64,000 nt of DNA from Euphorbia lathyris. Taxonomy: Eukaryota > Streptophyta > Magnoliopsida > Malpighiales > Euphorbiaceae. This document shows, in pieces, positions 1-11,367 of this stretch (its first letter is position 1; each line of letters opens with the position of its first letter). The notes beneath the pieces are model-generated. The model searched no databases. It had not been told where the DNA came from and saw only the letters and a program-made list of their open reading frames with translations. The stretch covers positions 19,819,001 to 19,883,000 of the forward strand of contig NC_088914.1 of NCBI RefSeq assembly GCF_963576675.1, given 5' to 3'. Position numbers and translations under genes: made by a program.

Positions 1-435
1 CTGTGATTAGGGACCATAATGAGGTTTGTCTTTGGGCTGTTCAGAAGGTTGTTGCGGGTTTTTTTGAACCCATTCTTGCGGAGGCGATGGCGATTAAGGA
101 GACGCTATCTTGTGTAAAAGCAGCAGGTTTTCAATTGGTGGATTTCAGATCCGATTGTTTATCTGTTGTTCAAGCCATCCAACATCCTATTTTTTCTTTA
201 TCTTACCTTGCGGATATAGTTAGTGATTGTGTGATATTGTTGAGAGATTTAGATGATTGTTCGATCTCATTTGTTAAACGGACAGCGAACTCTGTTGCTC
301 ATTGTCTTGCAAGAGCGGATAGTTCTGTGTCTGTATGTAAGGAGTGGTCGGTTCCACCTCCGTTTCTTGTTAACATTTTGTCTGACGATTTAATTCAATA
401 ATAGTGTTCGGTTTGTTTCAAAAAAAAAAAAAAAA
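1..435 (+). mobile_element. 3' end of a LINE (non-LTR) retrotransposon
   Basis: The window opens inside a LINE. Its last coding domain is RNase H, which ends at a stop at 399-401. A short 3' leader follows, then a run of 16 A at 420-435, the usual LINE tail. The 5' part lies outside the window, so neither full length nor target duplication can be judged. Confidence 0.8.
3..401 (+). CDS. LINE ORF2 C-terminus, RNase H-like domain (partial)
   Basis: This 132-residue open segment is the C-terminal RNase H (RVT_3 type) of a plant L1-like ORF2 protein, which removes RNA from the RNA-DNA hybrid during target-primed reverse transcription. Seen: the acidic residue of EAMAIKETL, the aspartate of FRSDCLSVVQAIQ, and the late VKRTANSVAHCLARAD segment with its histidine, in the family's order. 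The first Met at position 3 is not a real start, because the reading frame enters from outside the window. The frame has no stop until the LINE poly-A, so this piece is undamaged here. Confidence 0.75.
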   Translation: MIRDHNEVCLWAVQKVVAGFFEPILAEAMAIKETLSCVKAAGFQLVDFRSDCLSVVQAIQHPIFSLSYLADIVSDCVILLRDLDDCSISFVKRTANSVAHCLARADSSVSVCKEWSVPPPFLVNILSDDLIQ

Positions 436-3400
436 GTATTCATGTCAATTTAACAACCCATACCAATATATAAAATACACCAAGTATAAAAATTTAAGAC
501 GATTTAATATTAGGTAAGTAAGTGAAAGTTCTAAACCCATTTTTTTTTTTTATCAGTGTCAGGGAAGGCTCCCACCTAGGGTGTAGAGGCGCCTCAAATC
601 AGGGGCAGCTCTAGGAAGCTGGCATAAGTGTCCATTTAGGACCTTCCATTTAGAAGGATTTAGATAATTGTTCCTATAACTGCGATAGTCTTGTTAACGC
701 TTTCTAATCTAATTTCTTGTACCAATCTTCCTCGTCCAGTGATGGATTTCTGATTCATATAAGTTTTTTTTTAAATCCAAAATTTATTTCAATTACAATA
801 TAATAATTATTGAAATATCAATCGTTAAAAATTATCTTCATAAATAATTATTATCTCATATTTGAATTTAATAAAATCATATATCAAGAACAAAGAAACA
901 ACCTTCTAAAATAGAATTGAAAATCGGCAACAATAACACACATTGTCCTTTTTTTCATTCAACGCCTCTTAACAACAATAACGAGGGGCTGAAATTACAT
1001 TATTTATATGTGAAGGGGCTAAATTTGTTCTTCCACAATAATCACAGCGTTAAATTTGTAGCTTATCTCACAACAATATAATTGTTAACTGTTTTGTTTT
1101 CTGCGAATTGCTAAAAGTTTAATATTTAATTGGCTCTTCTTATTCTAGTCAAGAATTAATTAAATTTTATATTTATTAAATTTAGATTTGTAAAAAAATG
1201 TAGAGCGTGAACTGCCTATAGCCTGTAAAATACCGGAACCGCCCTTGGTGCAGTAGTAGTACGCATTAGATCTACAATACCAAACTTTCCCGATCTAATG
1301 GATCGGGTAGCGACTATGCATTATTCAGTTATTAATCTTTTCATAATCACCATTTAAAACGACATCACATTATAGTGAGATATTAATCTAGTCCAATTGC
1401 TCGTGATAGATGTGTTTCTTTTCTAGAACCACCCCGACGGGTGATATTCCTGCTTCTGAAAGTATCGTGCGCTCACAGACTCCACATCAAGCTCCGAATC
1501 TAGAATTTATGAAGAGAGGTTGAGTTTGTTGAGTCAAAGAAGAAGAAGCACAAAAATTTAGAGCAAAAGCAGGTGGGGAATATGGAAATGGACCAGTGAC
1601 AGTGACAAGAATATATTGGGCATCCTTTAGCATAAATTTTGGTAGCTGAAACCGCCATTAAAATTGTTCCTATCCTAAATATGAAGCTTTCGAATATTTT
1701 CCTTTCCCTAAATTCATACATCTCCCATCCCGACCCAACTACCTTTGATACCACACACTTATTAATGTATGTCCCAACATCACATTTCGCACAAACTTGC
1801 AACAAAACAGACAATGTCACCGAATATATTTACCAATAGAGACTCATCTAAGATAATGTCCATATTTTCTCTTTGATCCAACTTTTATTCTCCGGGTCTC
1901 ATCGATGTATTGATATATGTATTAGAAACACACAGTGGTGAATCCAAGATTGTTCGAGGGCCGATTATACGCGGTGTGTAAAAAAATAATTTTTGTTAAC
2001 TTTTTAAGTACTACCGTAAAACTTTTCTGGTAATTAAGCTGTAGTATGTTTAAGCATGTTTAAGCAGGGAAGGCCTAATAGATAAAAAAAAAATAGAAAT
2101 TTGTATTTAAGAAGGGCCTACCAGGCCAAAAACAATTAGAAATTTGGATTCAAGGAAGGTCTAACAGGATGTGAGCCAATTTTCGGATGCTAATTCAGCA
2201 CCCAATCATTATTTCTTGGAAACAGAAGGGCAGAACCACCACAACCTCAAATTTCGTGGAAGCAAGGGGGCCGAAACTACTCTGCCCCTAGAAATACACA
2301 TTGCTAATATAATTTACTCACTCGCGCCTTCTCTCCATTTTCATATATGGGATTTAATTCATTTTTATTTTTATCACAACTTTGTAGAATCACTCTTTGC
2401 TCAAATCTTTCACCCTGACGCCACCATTAAGACAAGGTCGTTACAATATTTTATATGTGAATGTAGAGAATTAATATGATTTAAATTTGTAAATTTAAAA
2501 GACCTGAAAGATGATTATAGGATGAACACAGTAATCTCTTATGAATTAACAAAAGGCTATCTAATTAACTATATATCATATAACAAAAATGTGATGGAAA
2601 TAATAAATTTCATCAAGTATTATAAAGATAAATTTTATTATGAAGTTATAAGACTTTACCAAATAAAAATGTAATAATTGAACAATTTGTTTTTCACCAG
2701 TCATTTCTTAATAATTTAATAAATATCTTTTTATTATTATTATACTATAAAACCTTTTTTGCTTACGTATCAAGAATAGTATTTGCAAGATTTTCTTGTC
2801 ACCTAAATAAATAGAATAAAGTTTTTAATGGCAATATCGTCAGATTCTGTTGAGAAATATATTTATTTTGGAGTCCATTAATGGAATTTGCTTGAAATTC
2901 TTTTTGTACATATTTGAAAGAAGAAATTATAATTTGTTAGTTTGGGATTTTTTACAAGTACCAAATTGAAGATGATGAGGTAATTCATGCTCTTAGTACA
3001 ACAACAAATGTAGAAGTTACAAGTGGTCGGCTCTAAATCCTAGTAAAAAACAACACTTTAATATTCAATTTTTGCAACAAAAATCAAACTATTTGATACG
3101 TAAAATCTGTATATCCATATAACTTACACAATTATTAGATAATAATTCACTCCTCAAACTTTCTTTTCTGCAAAAAGATATTCTCAAAACAAATTTCTCA
3201 AATTAACATATATTTGTTCAATCGAATCACTGTGTTTGTCATCGTTGATGGTGTTATTGTAGAGTATTATTCATGTATAGCTATATTAGCTATTGATACG
3301 TATAAATCTGATTGTATTACCTAAGAGCGTGCATCATATAAGAGCAACAATACTGGTAATAACAAGTTGTTACTGCCACCTAACCAAAATAATACACGAA

Positions 3401-3718
3401 GATAACAAGCCATTATAGTCAAATGACTATTTACAATACTATGGGTATAAAAAAATTAGAAATAAAATAAAGGTATCAGTAAATATTTGAGAAAGTAAAA
3501 ACAGTGAGAGGACCACATGTTCTGACAGCGTCAGACACGCGATATCTGACGCGTGTCAGACAAGCGCCAGATGCAGCACATCTAACGCGTCTGTGATATC
3601 CACTTTTTCTTACTTTTAGTTGTTTGGATTTTAAGGAGACTGATTACTGTATGTTATCATAGTTGATAACAAAACAAAATAGATAACATCTATTGTACTG
3701 ATTGGTTATTATTTTTTG
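436..3718. other. AT-rich intergenic spacer
   Basis: No gene is supported. The stretch holds homopolymer runs and degenerate transposon-like pieces. A diverged 32-bp direct repeat occurs at 2094-2125 and 2137-2168. Terms such as gtggtgaatcc near 1937 resemble the ends of plant DNA transposons. Palindromic GC-rich words around tctgacgcgtgtcaga lie at about 3517-3602. Short open frames here (for example 2171-2479) have no recognisable domain. Confidence 0.5.
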
Positions 3719-3719
3719 A

Positions 3720-4219
3720 GGTAAATTACACCCATGACCACTAAACTTTACTCATTTTAATATTGTGGCAGCTGAACTTCAGTTCTTAACGGTATAATCA
3801 TTGAACTTTATTCTTTTTAAGACCGGTGACTATTGAACTTTAACTAATTCCTCAAAATGACCGGTAACGACCTCAAAATGAAAATATTCAAGAATTAAAG
3901 TTGTTCAGAACGCCCATGTTTTTTATTTTCCAAAATCACATTTTTTGGAGCTTTATCTCTCTACAAATTCACACTTTCTCTCCTAATAAAAAAACACCTA
4001 AATGACCTCAAAACGAAAATTTTCAAGAATTAAAAGTCCTTAGAATATCATTAACTCTTTGAATTTTTCATTTTGAGGTCGTCAACGGTCGTTTTGAGAC
4101 GTTGAGTGGCCACCGGTGTTAAAAAGTATAATGTTCAATGACCACACTGTTAAGAATTGAAGTTCAGTGACCACAATGTTAAATGGATAAAGTTCAGTGG
4201 CCATGGGTGTAATTTACCC
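3720..4219. mobile_element. Mutator-like MITE, copy 1
   Basis: A 500-bp foldback element. Its left end, ggtaaattacacccatgacc, is the inverted counterpart of its right end, and similarity between the arms continues for well over 100 bp, including the words gacctcaaaatgaaaa. It belongs to the same family as the copies at 26377-26828 and 27002-27464. No clear 9-bp target duplication remains here, so this copy looks older. It has no coding capacity. Confidence 0.75.
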
Positions 4220-4376
4220 TTGCGAATGCTCTAAGATAGAAGAGAGGATTAAAGAGGGGGTGGGGATCATCCGTCCCACTCAATGCTAAAACTTGTAGAA
4301 TGTAAAAGGTTGAGTATAGAAAAATTGAATATAAATTTCAAAGAATGTTTTTTTGCGTACCTTTTATATGACATCG

Positions 4377-4380
<4 letters not shown>

Positions 4381-4430
<50 letters not shown>
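4381..4430. repeat. (AT)25 microsatellite
   Basis: Twenty-five uninterrupted AT dinucleotides, flanked by cctt and aagg so that the whole tract is palindromic. The length is likely to vary between individuals. Confidence 0.95.
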
Positions 4431-4432
<2 letters not shown>

Positions 4433-4436
<4 letters not shown>

Positions 4437-5573
4437 CTAGGGATAATTCTGGTAGTCGGATAGAATGTATACCCTAGTTTCTAATGTGAATAAGTGTCAA
4501 CGTCCGAGTGGTGGACGTCTGTTACTGCAAGGATAGTTTGTTATGTAAGAAAAATATCTTCCTTGATTTGTGAAGTAAGATCAAGGACCTATCTCGAGGA
4601 TCCTTTTAGAGCTTTCTCATTGGTCTGTGCGTCTTGGCGGCTAGTTCATTATGGTGTGGTTTGATCTGAATGTTCTCCTTGAACCACGCATCCCAGTACT
4701 CCTTGATGGGGACACATATATTTTTTTCCTTAATGTTCTCCTTTCATACTTCATATCTTTAATTAGTTTTTTTTTTCTTTTTCTGGAACTAAGCATTTGA
4801 AATTGGAAGTAAAAATATAGATATTTACTTGCACACACTCACAATACTTCAACACCTATTTATACTAGTTTGGAAGTATTTTGAATCAAAACTTGTACAA
4901 ATTTGAGCCACAAACTTGTATAAAATACAACCACAAACTTGTATAAATTAAGACCATAAGTGAAGCAAAAAAATCAACACTAGAATTCTCCAGATTATAC
5001 TAGCTAGGTTGGTGATGAAGAAAGTTCTATTTGACATGAAACTCCGATAGTCCAACATTTACTCGTTATGAATTGAGAATAATGTTTTTTTTGTTCTTTC
5101 TTATTCATGGAAGATATTTGGAAATGCACAATATTTGAGTTGATTTGATATAGCATATAGTTAGTTGAAGTAGTACATAAATGAGTGGAACACAAATGTA
5201 AAAGATGAAGCATTAATGAAGACATATATGCATGATCACATGTTGCTACATCACATATCAATTTTGTTTCTTCTTGTGACAATCATTTAATGGTTTGCCT
5301 ATTTCATTGCCCAAATTTAATTGTATGTGTTTGAATTGTCGCAATGTCCATATTATTCAACCCATATAACAACATTTTTCATGGGGTCATATATATCTAT
5401 ATAGGCCAATTCTTCTACTTGTATTGTCTTTGTCCTCAAATTACTCAAATACTAACTATTCAAATGCTTATGCCTACCCAGCATTCATTCCAAATTTTCA
5501 GGATATTGCAAGATAGAGTAATATGGACTTGTGTTGTGCATGTTTCAAACCAAATTGATATTCGTATGTGAGT
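4433..5573. other. AT-rich spacer left of element E1
   Basis: No supported gene. Short open frames on both strands (5004-5282, 5344-5571) show no known domain. The stretch ends at the target site of E1. Confidence 0.5.
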
Positions 5574-5578
5574 ATGTC
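5574..5578. repeat. E1 target-site duplication, left copy
   Basis: ATGTC immediately left of the E1 terminal TG; the matching copy is at 19934-19938. Confidence 0.95.
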
Positions 5579-7480
5579 TGTTAGCGATATTTTGCGAATA
5601 TGCTAATTTCAACCTTGTCACGTGTGGTTAGGGTGCGGGCGTGCCAGAGAAATTATTTCTCAATTATTAAAGTGGGTTAAGTTTATGGATTTGCGCGCCA
5701 AAACTTGAATTCTAAACGAAACGATTGGCGAGGGACGCAAGGATTGAAAAAGTCCCTCTTGGGTCTCTAGCGCCGTTATAGAAACTTTGCTAGATAAATT
5801 GTTTTATTTAAGCTAATGCGAATAAATTGAAGACGTGAAAAATAAAAAAATTGAAAGATGCGAAATTGATACAAGATTTGGTGAAAATTGGTATTTTATT
5901 GATGAATAAATGTTTGAAACATGAAATTAGAAATGAATTAAATTACAATTGAGAAATCTCTATATTAAACATATAGGTAATCAATTGAATTGGAACAAAC
6001 AAATCAATACAAAGAATTGAAATGCGATAAAATAAATTGAAATTCAACAACAAACTCGGAGCCACAATAGCTATCTCGGATTGAAGTTGAATTTTGGTGT
6101 AGGTGCGAGGTCCTCGGAGAGCTGCAACCGGTCGGGCCCGTACGGTATGTGCTTTGTGCAATGACTAAACGTTGGTGGGTAAATGGGGCAGATTTAAACC
6201 TTGACTTTGGGGAGCTTGGTTGGAGTGCTTAAGAACACGGAATTGGACAAGTAAATAGTGTAAATTGAACTTCGGGAGGTTAGGAACAACTTTCTATAAG
6301 GGATCGAAGGCTAAAACGGATTCTAAATGGACGGAATCTGGCTTTGAAAACAACTAGTCGAATCTGGAAAATTCTGGGCAGAATAGCTAAAAGAATTTGG
6401 GGTACAAAGATCAGCTTGTAAACGGAGTTTCTGGACACGGAATTGAGTGAATCAAAAGGCTAGATCGAAACTCAGGACGTTAGGAACAACTTTGTCGAAG
6501 GGATCGAAGGCAAAAAATAAAGTTAAATGGACAGAATTGGGCTTTGAAAAAGGATGGACGAATCTGGAAAATTATTTTAGAAAGGAAATTCTAATTGAAA
6601 ACTTGAGCAGAGTAACGACTTTGAAACACTAATTTGATTTGAGAAACTTGAAAAAAGGCTTTGGAACTTGAATTGAGGCTAAAGGAAGCTAAATGAGGGA
6701 TTAAAACTAAGAAAAACGAAGAACGAAAGGAAGAACTTTGAAGAACTTGAAGAACTAGAAGCTAAGAACTAAAAACTAAAAAGAGAGCATTGAGAGTAAC
6801 CTTTAGAGAGGGGTTTGTATGTGTGTTGAGTGTGTCTTTTAATGAAGGGGAGGGGGTCTATTTATAGTATTTTGGAGTGGCATTTTGGTAATTATTCAGT
6901 GGCGTTTTGGTAATTATTCACCAACTAACACAACTACCTCCATGCCACATCACCCCACTACCTCAATTTCTACTAACTACCATCAACTTCCATTGACTGC
7001 TTCCAACTGTTGCCGGAAGAGGCAATACGCCCCGCGTATTGTTGGTTACGCCCTGCGTATTGTTGGTTACGCCCTGCGTATTGGAGGTCCTGAAGCTTGT
7101 GCGTTTTGTTGATGGTATCTGCGCGTGGCGCCTCTGGTGTTACGTCCCGCGTAGGAAAGTACGCGCTGCATAAGAGAAGGACGCCCCGCGTGTTTGTGCT
7201 CCTGAACTTGGAACGCCTTGTTGATGCGCTTTACGCGTGGCGTATAGGAAGACACGCCCCGCGTAAAGCAGTCTCTGAAGCGGAAAGTCTTCGGGTGTGT
7301 GGAATACGCCCCGCGTGTGAAAATACACGCCCCGCGTATTTGAGGTGAGCTTACGAATTGTTTTTCTGATTTTTATTTATTATTATTATTTCCTAGAAAA
7401 AATATAAACTATATCCTAAATTTAACAACAAGCATTACATATATATATATAAAATAAATTTTCTTTATTTTGGGCCAACA
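5579..7480 (-). repeat. E1 3' LTR
   Basis: Begins TGTTAGCGATATTTTGCG and ends GGGCCAACA on the plus strand, and pairs with 18034-19933. It contains a minus-strand TATA box at 6859-6866 and a GC-rich palindrome array at 7026-7338. Substitutions relative to the other LTR are scattered single bases. Confidence 0.95.
7026..7338. repeat. GC-rich palindrome array in E1 3' LTR
   Basis: About eleven variants of TACGCCCCGCGTA, with arms TACGC/GCGTA around a CCC or CCT centre. They start at 7026, 7047 and 7068 with a 21-bp period and then become irregular, separated by words like ttgtgctcctgaacttgg. The surrounding LTR is AT-rich. The same array occurs at 19481-19796 and a larger one at 10873-11304. 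Confidence 0.9.
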
Positions 7481-7498
7481 ATTGCCCCCCTCTTTTGT
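7481..7498 (-). promoter_or_regulatory. E1 polypurine tract
   Basis: On the minus strand the sequence just before the 3' LTR reads cacaaaagaggggggcaat, a purine run that would prime plus-strand DNA synthesis. E2 has the same tract at 36750-36765. Confidence 0.9.
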
Positions 7499-8078
7499 GC
7501 ATAAATGAAGTAGCGAAAATAAAATTTATGTACAAAAGAAGTTTTATTAAATATTTTCTCTTTTTAAGATAATAGAGAAAAGAATCCTGCTGGATTTTTG
7601 GAATTTGAATTCTTTAGAACTCTCCATCTTAACCTGTCTACAACTCTTCTTCCTCTTTTGTTATTCTTTTTTTTTGTTTCTGCCATTTTCTTTCCTGAAG
7701 CTCGGCAAGCATTCAGAATCAAGCTTTCAATCTTCCAAATATGGGTATGCGAACTATTTTTCTTTTCTATTTTCTTTCTTTTTCTTTTGCTTTTGTGTAT
7801 GTAGAATCATATTCATTGAAAAAGCTGATAAATTGAATTGGAATTAAATATAAGAATTTTAGAGCTACCATGTGTGAATGTGATTGTATTGCTGAAATTT
7901 TGTGTCTGTCTGTCTCAGCTGCGTGTTCATATTCTGACACCATTCGCGCTGATTCTCGCTTAGTCATAACACTTGGCTTGCAGGAGGTAATTTTCAATGA
8001 ACTTTGCAATTTCCTGATCATGTATTTGAAGGTAGCATCCATAGGCTTTAATTGATCGTGTTTATACTTCAATTTCAG
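7499..8078 (+). other. Leader region of the E1 antisense PMD gene
   Basis: No long conserved frame. A plausible donor (gag/gtaatt, GT at 7987) and acceptor (tttcag, AG at 8077-8078) would remove 7987-8078. Another acceptor-like ctcag lies near 7920. These fit a spliced 5' leader for the PMD gene transcribed rightward. Transcript data would be needed to place its start. Confidence 0.45.
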
Positions 8079-9363
8079 GATAGTGTCTTTACTATTAGCC
8101 CTGTTGCTGCGAATAATTCCCCTTTACCCCCATATCCCATGAGCAGTTCTACCGAATTGGCCCTCCATAGAAAAACTTATCAATTCCCTGCAAGTAAGAA
8201 AGGACTGATATTTCCTCGCTGTTACATTGGATGGAATGCCATTCTAGATCGCCTAGAGCCGAGATATGCGAGTGTTTGGAACCAAGTTGGCATTAGGGAT
8301 TTTATTCTTCTGACCCGTCATGAAATTACTCCTTGTGTGAATGTACTGGAGGGGGTGCTGAATTATTGGTCGCCGGTGTGTAATTCGTTGATCCTTCCGC
8401 TGGGTCCCATGTCTATCACCTTACGTGATGTAGTGGCTTTGACGGGGTTGCCTATTATCGGAGAGGAGGTCCCGAGTTGTGTTGAGACGAATGCGTTTCC
8501 TAAAGTGAAGGCTATCTTATCCAAAGAGGACGGGACGTACGTCCAAATGATCAGAAGGAAATTGGACAAAAGGGAATTGGATGATGAGGATCATGTGCAT
8601 TTTCTATGGATGATGCTTAGCAATTATATTTTTGAGCCGTTAGGCCTCAGACCTACTGCAGAAATTTTGATCATTGCTAAGGCTCTGGCTTCGGGCCGTC
8701 GTTTAGCTCTTGGCACCATGTTGTTGGCCTCAACATTCCACCGTCTAGCTCTTACTGTTGAGGATAGACCATTCATAAAACTTAGAGGTGGTTTGTGGCT
8801 GCTGCAGCTGTGGCTCTTTATTTATTTCCCTCATCTGGCCACCGCCTCGTCAATGGAGACTTCGGGACATCTTGGCGTGGACCTTTGCTACAGCTCTTCG
8901 AGTTTGGCTGTTAGTGTAGTTGTGAGATTTCTTCGTACTTTGGTGCCATCTACTCATAACAAGCTGTTTCTTTTTTGGGAAAAAGATAACTCGTGTCTAC
9001 CATCTTGGGCTCTCTCTTACTTGTCCGCTGCCCCCCATGAAGGTGCTGAATAGTGGATGACGGTATGTGCAACACGTCGGTTACACCATGGAGTGAACCG
9101 AACTAGAATCTCTCGCTCATCAAACCCTGGTTTGACCTTATATGCACCCTGTCTTTGGGCACGTCAGTTAGGCTTTTTCCAATCTATCCCGGGGCAACTC
9201 CCATTTCCTACCCCTTCACAGCGGTGTGGGGCTAGTGATGAAGACATAGCGGCTGCAGTTCTGGATGCGGGATATGATCATGGACCACTTCTGCTTGGAT
9301 CGGATCAACCTTCGTTTGATGCTTGGTGGGAGACCGTTTTTCAGCATTGTATCCCTCCTGTTG

Positions 9364-9426
9364 GTAAGCTCTTTTTATTTTATATATATATATTTTTTTT
9401 TATATATTTTTTATCTCTTTTTGTAG
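9364..9426 (+). other. Short intron in the E1 PMD gene
   Basis: Donor g/gtaagc and acceptor ttgtag/a with a T-rich interior. At 63 bp it is a multiple of three, so retention keeps the frame but adds a hydrophobic stretch unlike its neighbours. Splicing joins valine to aspartate in phase 1. Confidence 0.6.
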
Positions 9427-9794
9427 ACTCAAGCGGTAGCTCAGGGAAAGACAACAATCCGAATTTCCTAGCTCCGAATGAGCTTGACGCCAACGACAAG
9501 GGGAAAGGAAAGGCAATCATGATGGATGAAGGAGAGCGGGTGGCTATTGCTGCAGGGCCTTCCACGGGACAAATGGAAGAAGAAGACGACTCCGACGAGG
9601 GCCTATACTTCGGTTTTGAGGATGAGACGCTGGATCAACTGGGGGCACATTTGAACTTGACGTCTTTGCTCGGCACTTTGTCTCTTGACGAGGATTCGAC
9701 TGAGGTGGCTATGACTCCATTGCAACTTCCGGCATGAACCCATCTTCCTTCCGCGTCTTCTCTGAACCGACTGGTCCTTGCGCCATTGTCTCAG

Positions 9795-9884
9795 GTTTGT
9801 ATGATCTTGCTAATCTGTTATTTATGAGCCATGCTTGAGATGAATTGTTTAGATTGATTGATTTAATTGCTGAAAATATGGCAG
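9795..9884 (+). other. Second intron in the E1 PMD gene
   Basis: Donor cag/gtttgt and acceptor atggcag/gaa, 90 bp, phase 0. It links the frame that continues past the TGA at 9735 to the coiled-coil exon beginning ESALAHPLL. Confidence 0.6.
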
Positions 9885-10872
9885 GAATCAGCCCTTGCGC
9901 ATCCTTTGTTGATCCCTGTCGGTCTTAAAGCTGATAATCCTTTTGCTGGCTTGGATTTTTCATTTTTAAAAGGACCGTCTACTGTTGCAGCTGATTCATC
10001 CTTGCCTAGTGATGACTCGTTGAGTGATGCTCGTGCCAATCTTAGCAAGCTCGTTGCTTCTCCTCTTGATTCCTGGACTCCCACCCGTATTGCAAGGGCA
10101 ATGACTGATTTTGATCTAATGATGGGTGCGTGTGCTCATCCTTTCAAGACTGAGCCATTGAAATCCGCCAAGAACCATGTGTTGTTTTGCTATCAGTCCT
10201 ATGTTACTGAGAAAAACGTGGCAGCGGGTCTTGCAGCTCGGGTTAGATCAAACATGGCGGAGCTCGAGTCCTATAGCAAGAAATTTAATGCTTTGGTTGA
10301 CGCTGAAGAAGCGGATAGGCAACGGTTAGCCAAAATCGCAGCTGTAGAGGAGCGTCTTTTGGTGTTGGAGAAGGAGGTGGCCGAAGCTCGAGCGTCTAAA
10401 GCGGAAATGGTTAGAGCCAGTTCCGGGTTTAGAGCTTGTTTCCCGTGGATGGAGGAAGAGCTGGCCCGTGAGAAAGATCGATTGGCCAATCATTATGATG
10501 AGATGCTGGCATGGCACCGACAGAGCGAGCAACACAAAGAGGCTGCCTCCAAACTTTGTGAATCTTGGGCAAAATACCCAAAGCCTGATTTTTGTTTGTT
10601 TTCGTGAGGTATATTCACGGGTTGCCCGTACTTTCCCTCTTTGTTTTGAGTTTGTACGTCCATTCTTTTATTTATTTATTTGTGTAGCACAAATGGACAT
10701 TATTTTGTGAGTTGATTGCCGCTTGAACGTTTGCTAGGTCATCTATATTATTATTATTATTATTTTTTTATTTGTGGCCATGGCACACTTATTCTTTTAT
10801 TGATGAACATTTATAGTACTTGCGAAGACAATATACAAATGCTTTGAAAAATTGTAAATGCCCAGAAAAAGA

Positions 10873-11304
10873 GCGAATACGCCCTGCGTGTACCTGGATA
10901 CGCCCCGTGTATTTGTGCTCCTGATCCTGAAGCGCTTTCTCGATGATGAATACGCGTGGCGTATGTGGTTTTATGCCCCGCGTATTCTCGCTCCTGGAGT
11001 ACATCTTCTATGCACGTCCGATACACGTCCTGCATCTTTGGGGCACGCCCCGCGTATGAGAACGCACGCCCCGCGTATTCGTGCTCCTGGAGCTGTCTTT
11101 TACACACGTCTGGTTTACGCCCCGCGTATTGTCACACACACCCTGCGTATTTGAGCTTCTGATCTTGGAGCATCTAAAGAAGAAATTTACGTGTGGCGTC
11201 TTTGGCATTATGCCGCGCGTAAATGAGCCTCTGGGGTGTGACTTTCGTGCGTGCCTGAGTCACGCCCTGCGTGAAATAAAGACGCCCCGCGTATTTGGCT
11301 TTTT
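10873..11304. repeat. Internal GC-rich palindrome array of E1
   Basis: Roughly fifteen variants of the LTR palindrome TACGCCCCGCGTA (also CACGCCCCGCGTA and TACGCGTGGCGTA), separated by recurring words such as gtgctcctg. It lies between the 3' end of the PMD gene and the integrase stop. Rightward open frames here are products of the repeat. Confidence 0.85.
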
Positions 11305-11367
11305 GAGCTGTCCTTCGGGATGTGCTTCCTCTACGCCTTGTTGACTGACTACTTCGCATGTTACACA

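Larger units (their letters stand above)
8079..10607 (+). pseudogene. Plant mobile domain (PMD) gene inside E1, antisense to gag-pol
   Basis: A rightward gene between integrase and the 3' LTR. The best first Met is at 8139 (MSSSTELALHRK). Residues about 25-330 form an aminotransferase-like plant mobile domain, visible as FPRCYIGWNAILDRLEPRYA and SITLRDVVALTGLPI. An acidic middle region follows, then a C-terminal coiled coil rich in E, K and A (about 10255-10560). Two introns are visible: 9364-9426 (63 bp, gtaagc to tttgtag) and 9795-9884 (90 bp). Two in-frame stops break it, TAG at 9051-9053 and TGA at 9735-9737; the same frame stays open on both sides of each. PMD proteins of the MAIN type act in plant nuclei in genome maintenance. 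Extra PMD ORFs, often antisense, are known in plant Ty3/gypsy elements, but their role there is unknown. Confidence 0.8.

Noticed and set aside
2171..2479. Possible small gene of 102 residues
   Set aside because: No recognisable domain, no promoter or splice context, and AT-rich codon use like the spacer.
5943..6161. Minus-strand 72-residue frame, repeated at 18398-18616
   Set aside because: Identical because it lies in the two E1 LTRs. No domain; an upstream leader frame at most.
7026..7338. CRISPR-like look of repeated palindromes with spacers
   Set aside because: Plant nuclear LTR context, units too short (13 bp) and variable, and spacers that also repeat. No cas genes.
7097..7348. Open frames with repeated PRV/PRI peptides across the GC-rich arrays (also 10858-11344 and 19552-19803)
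   Set aside because: They arise from the palindrome array read in several frames on both strands. No domain, and the frames end at array borders.
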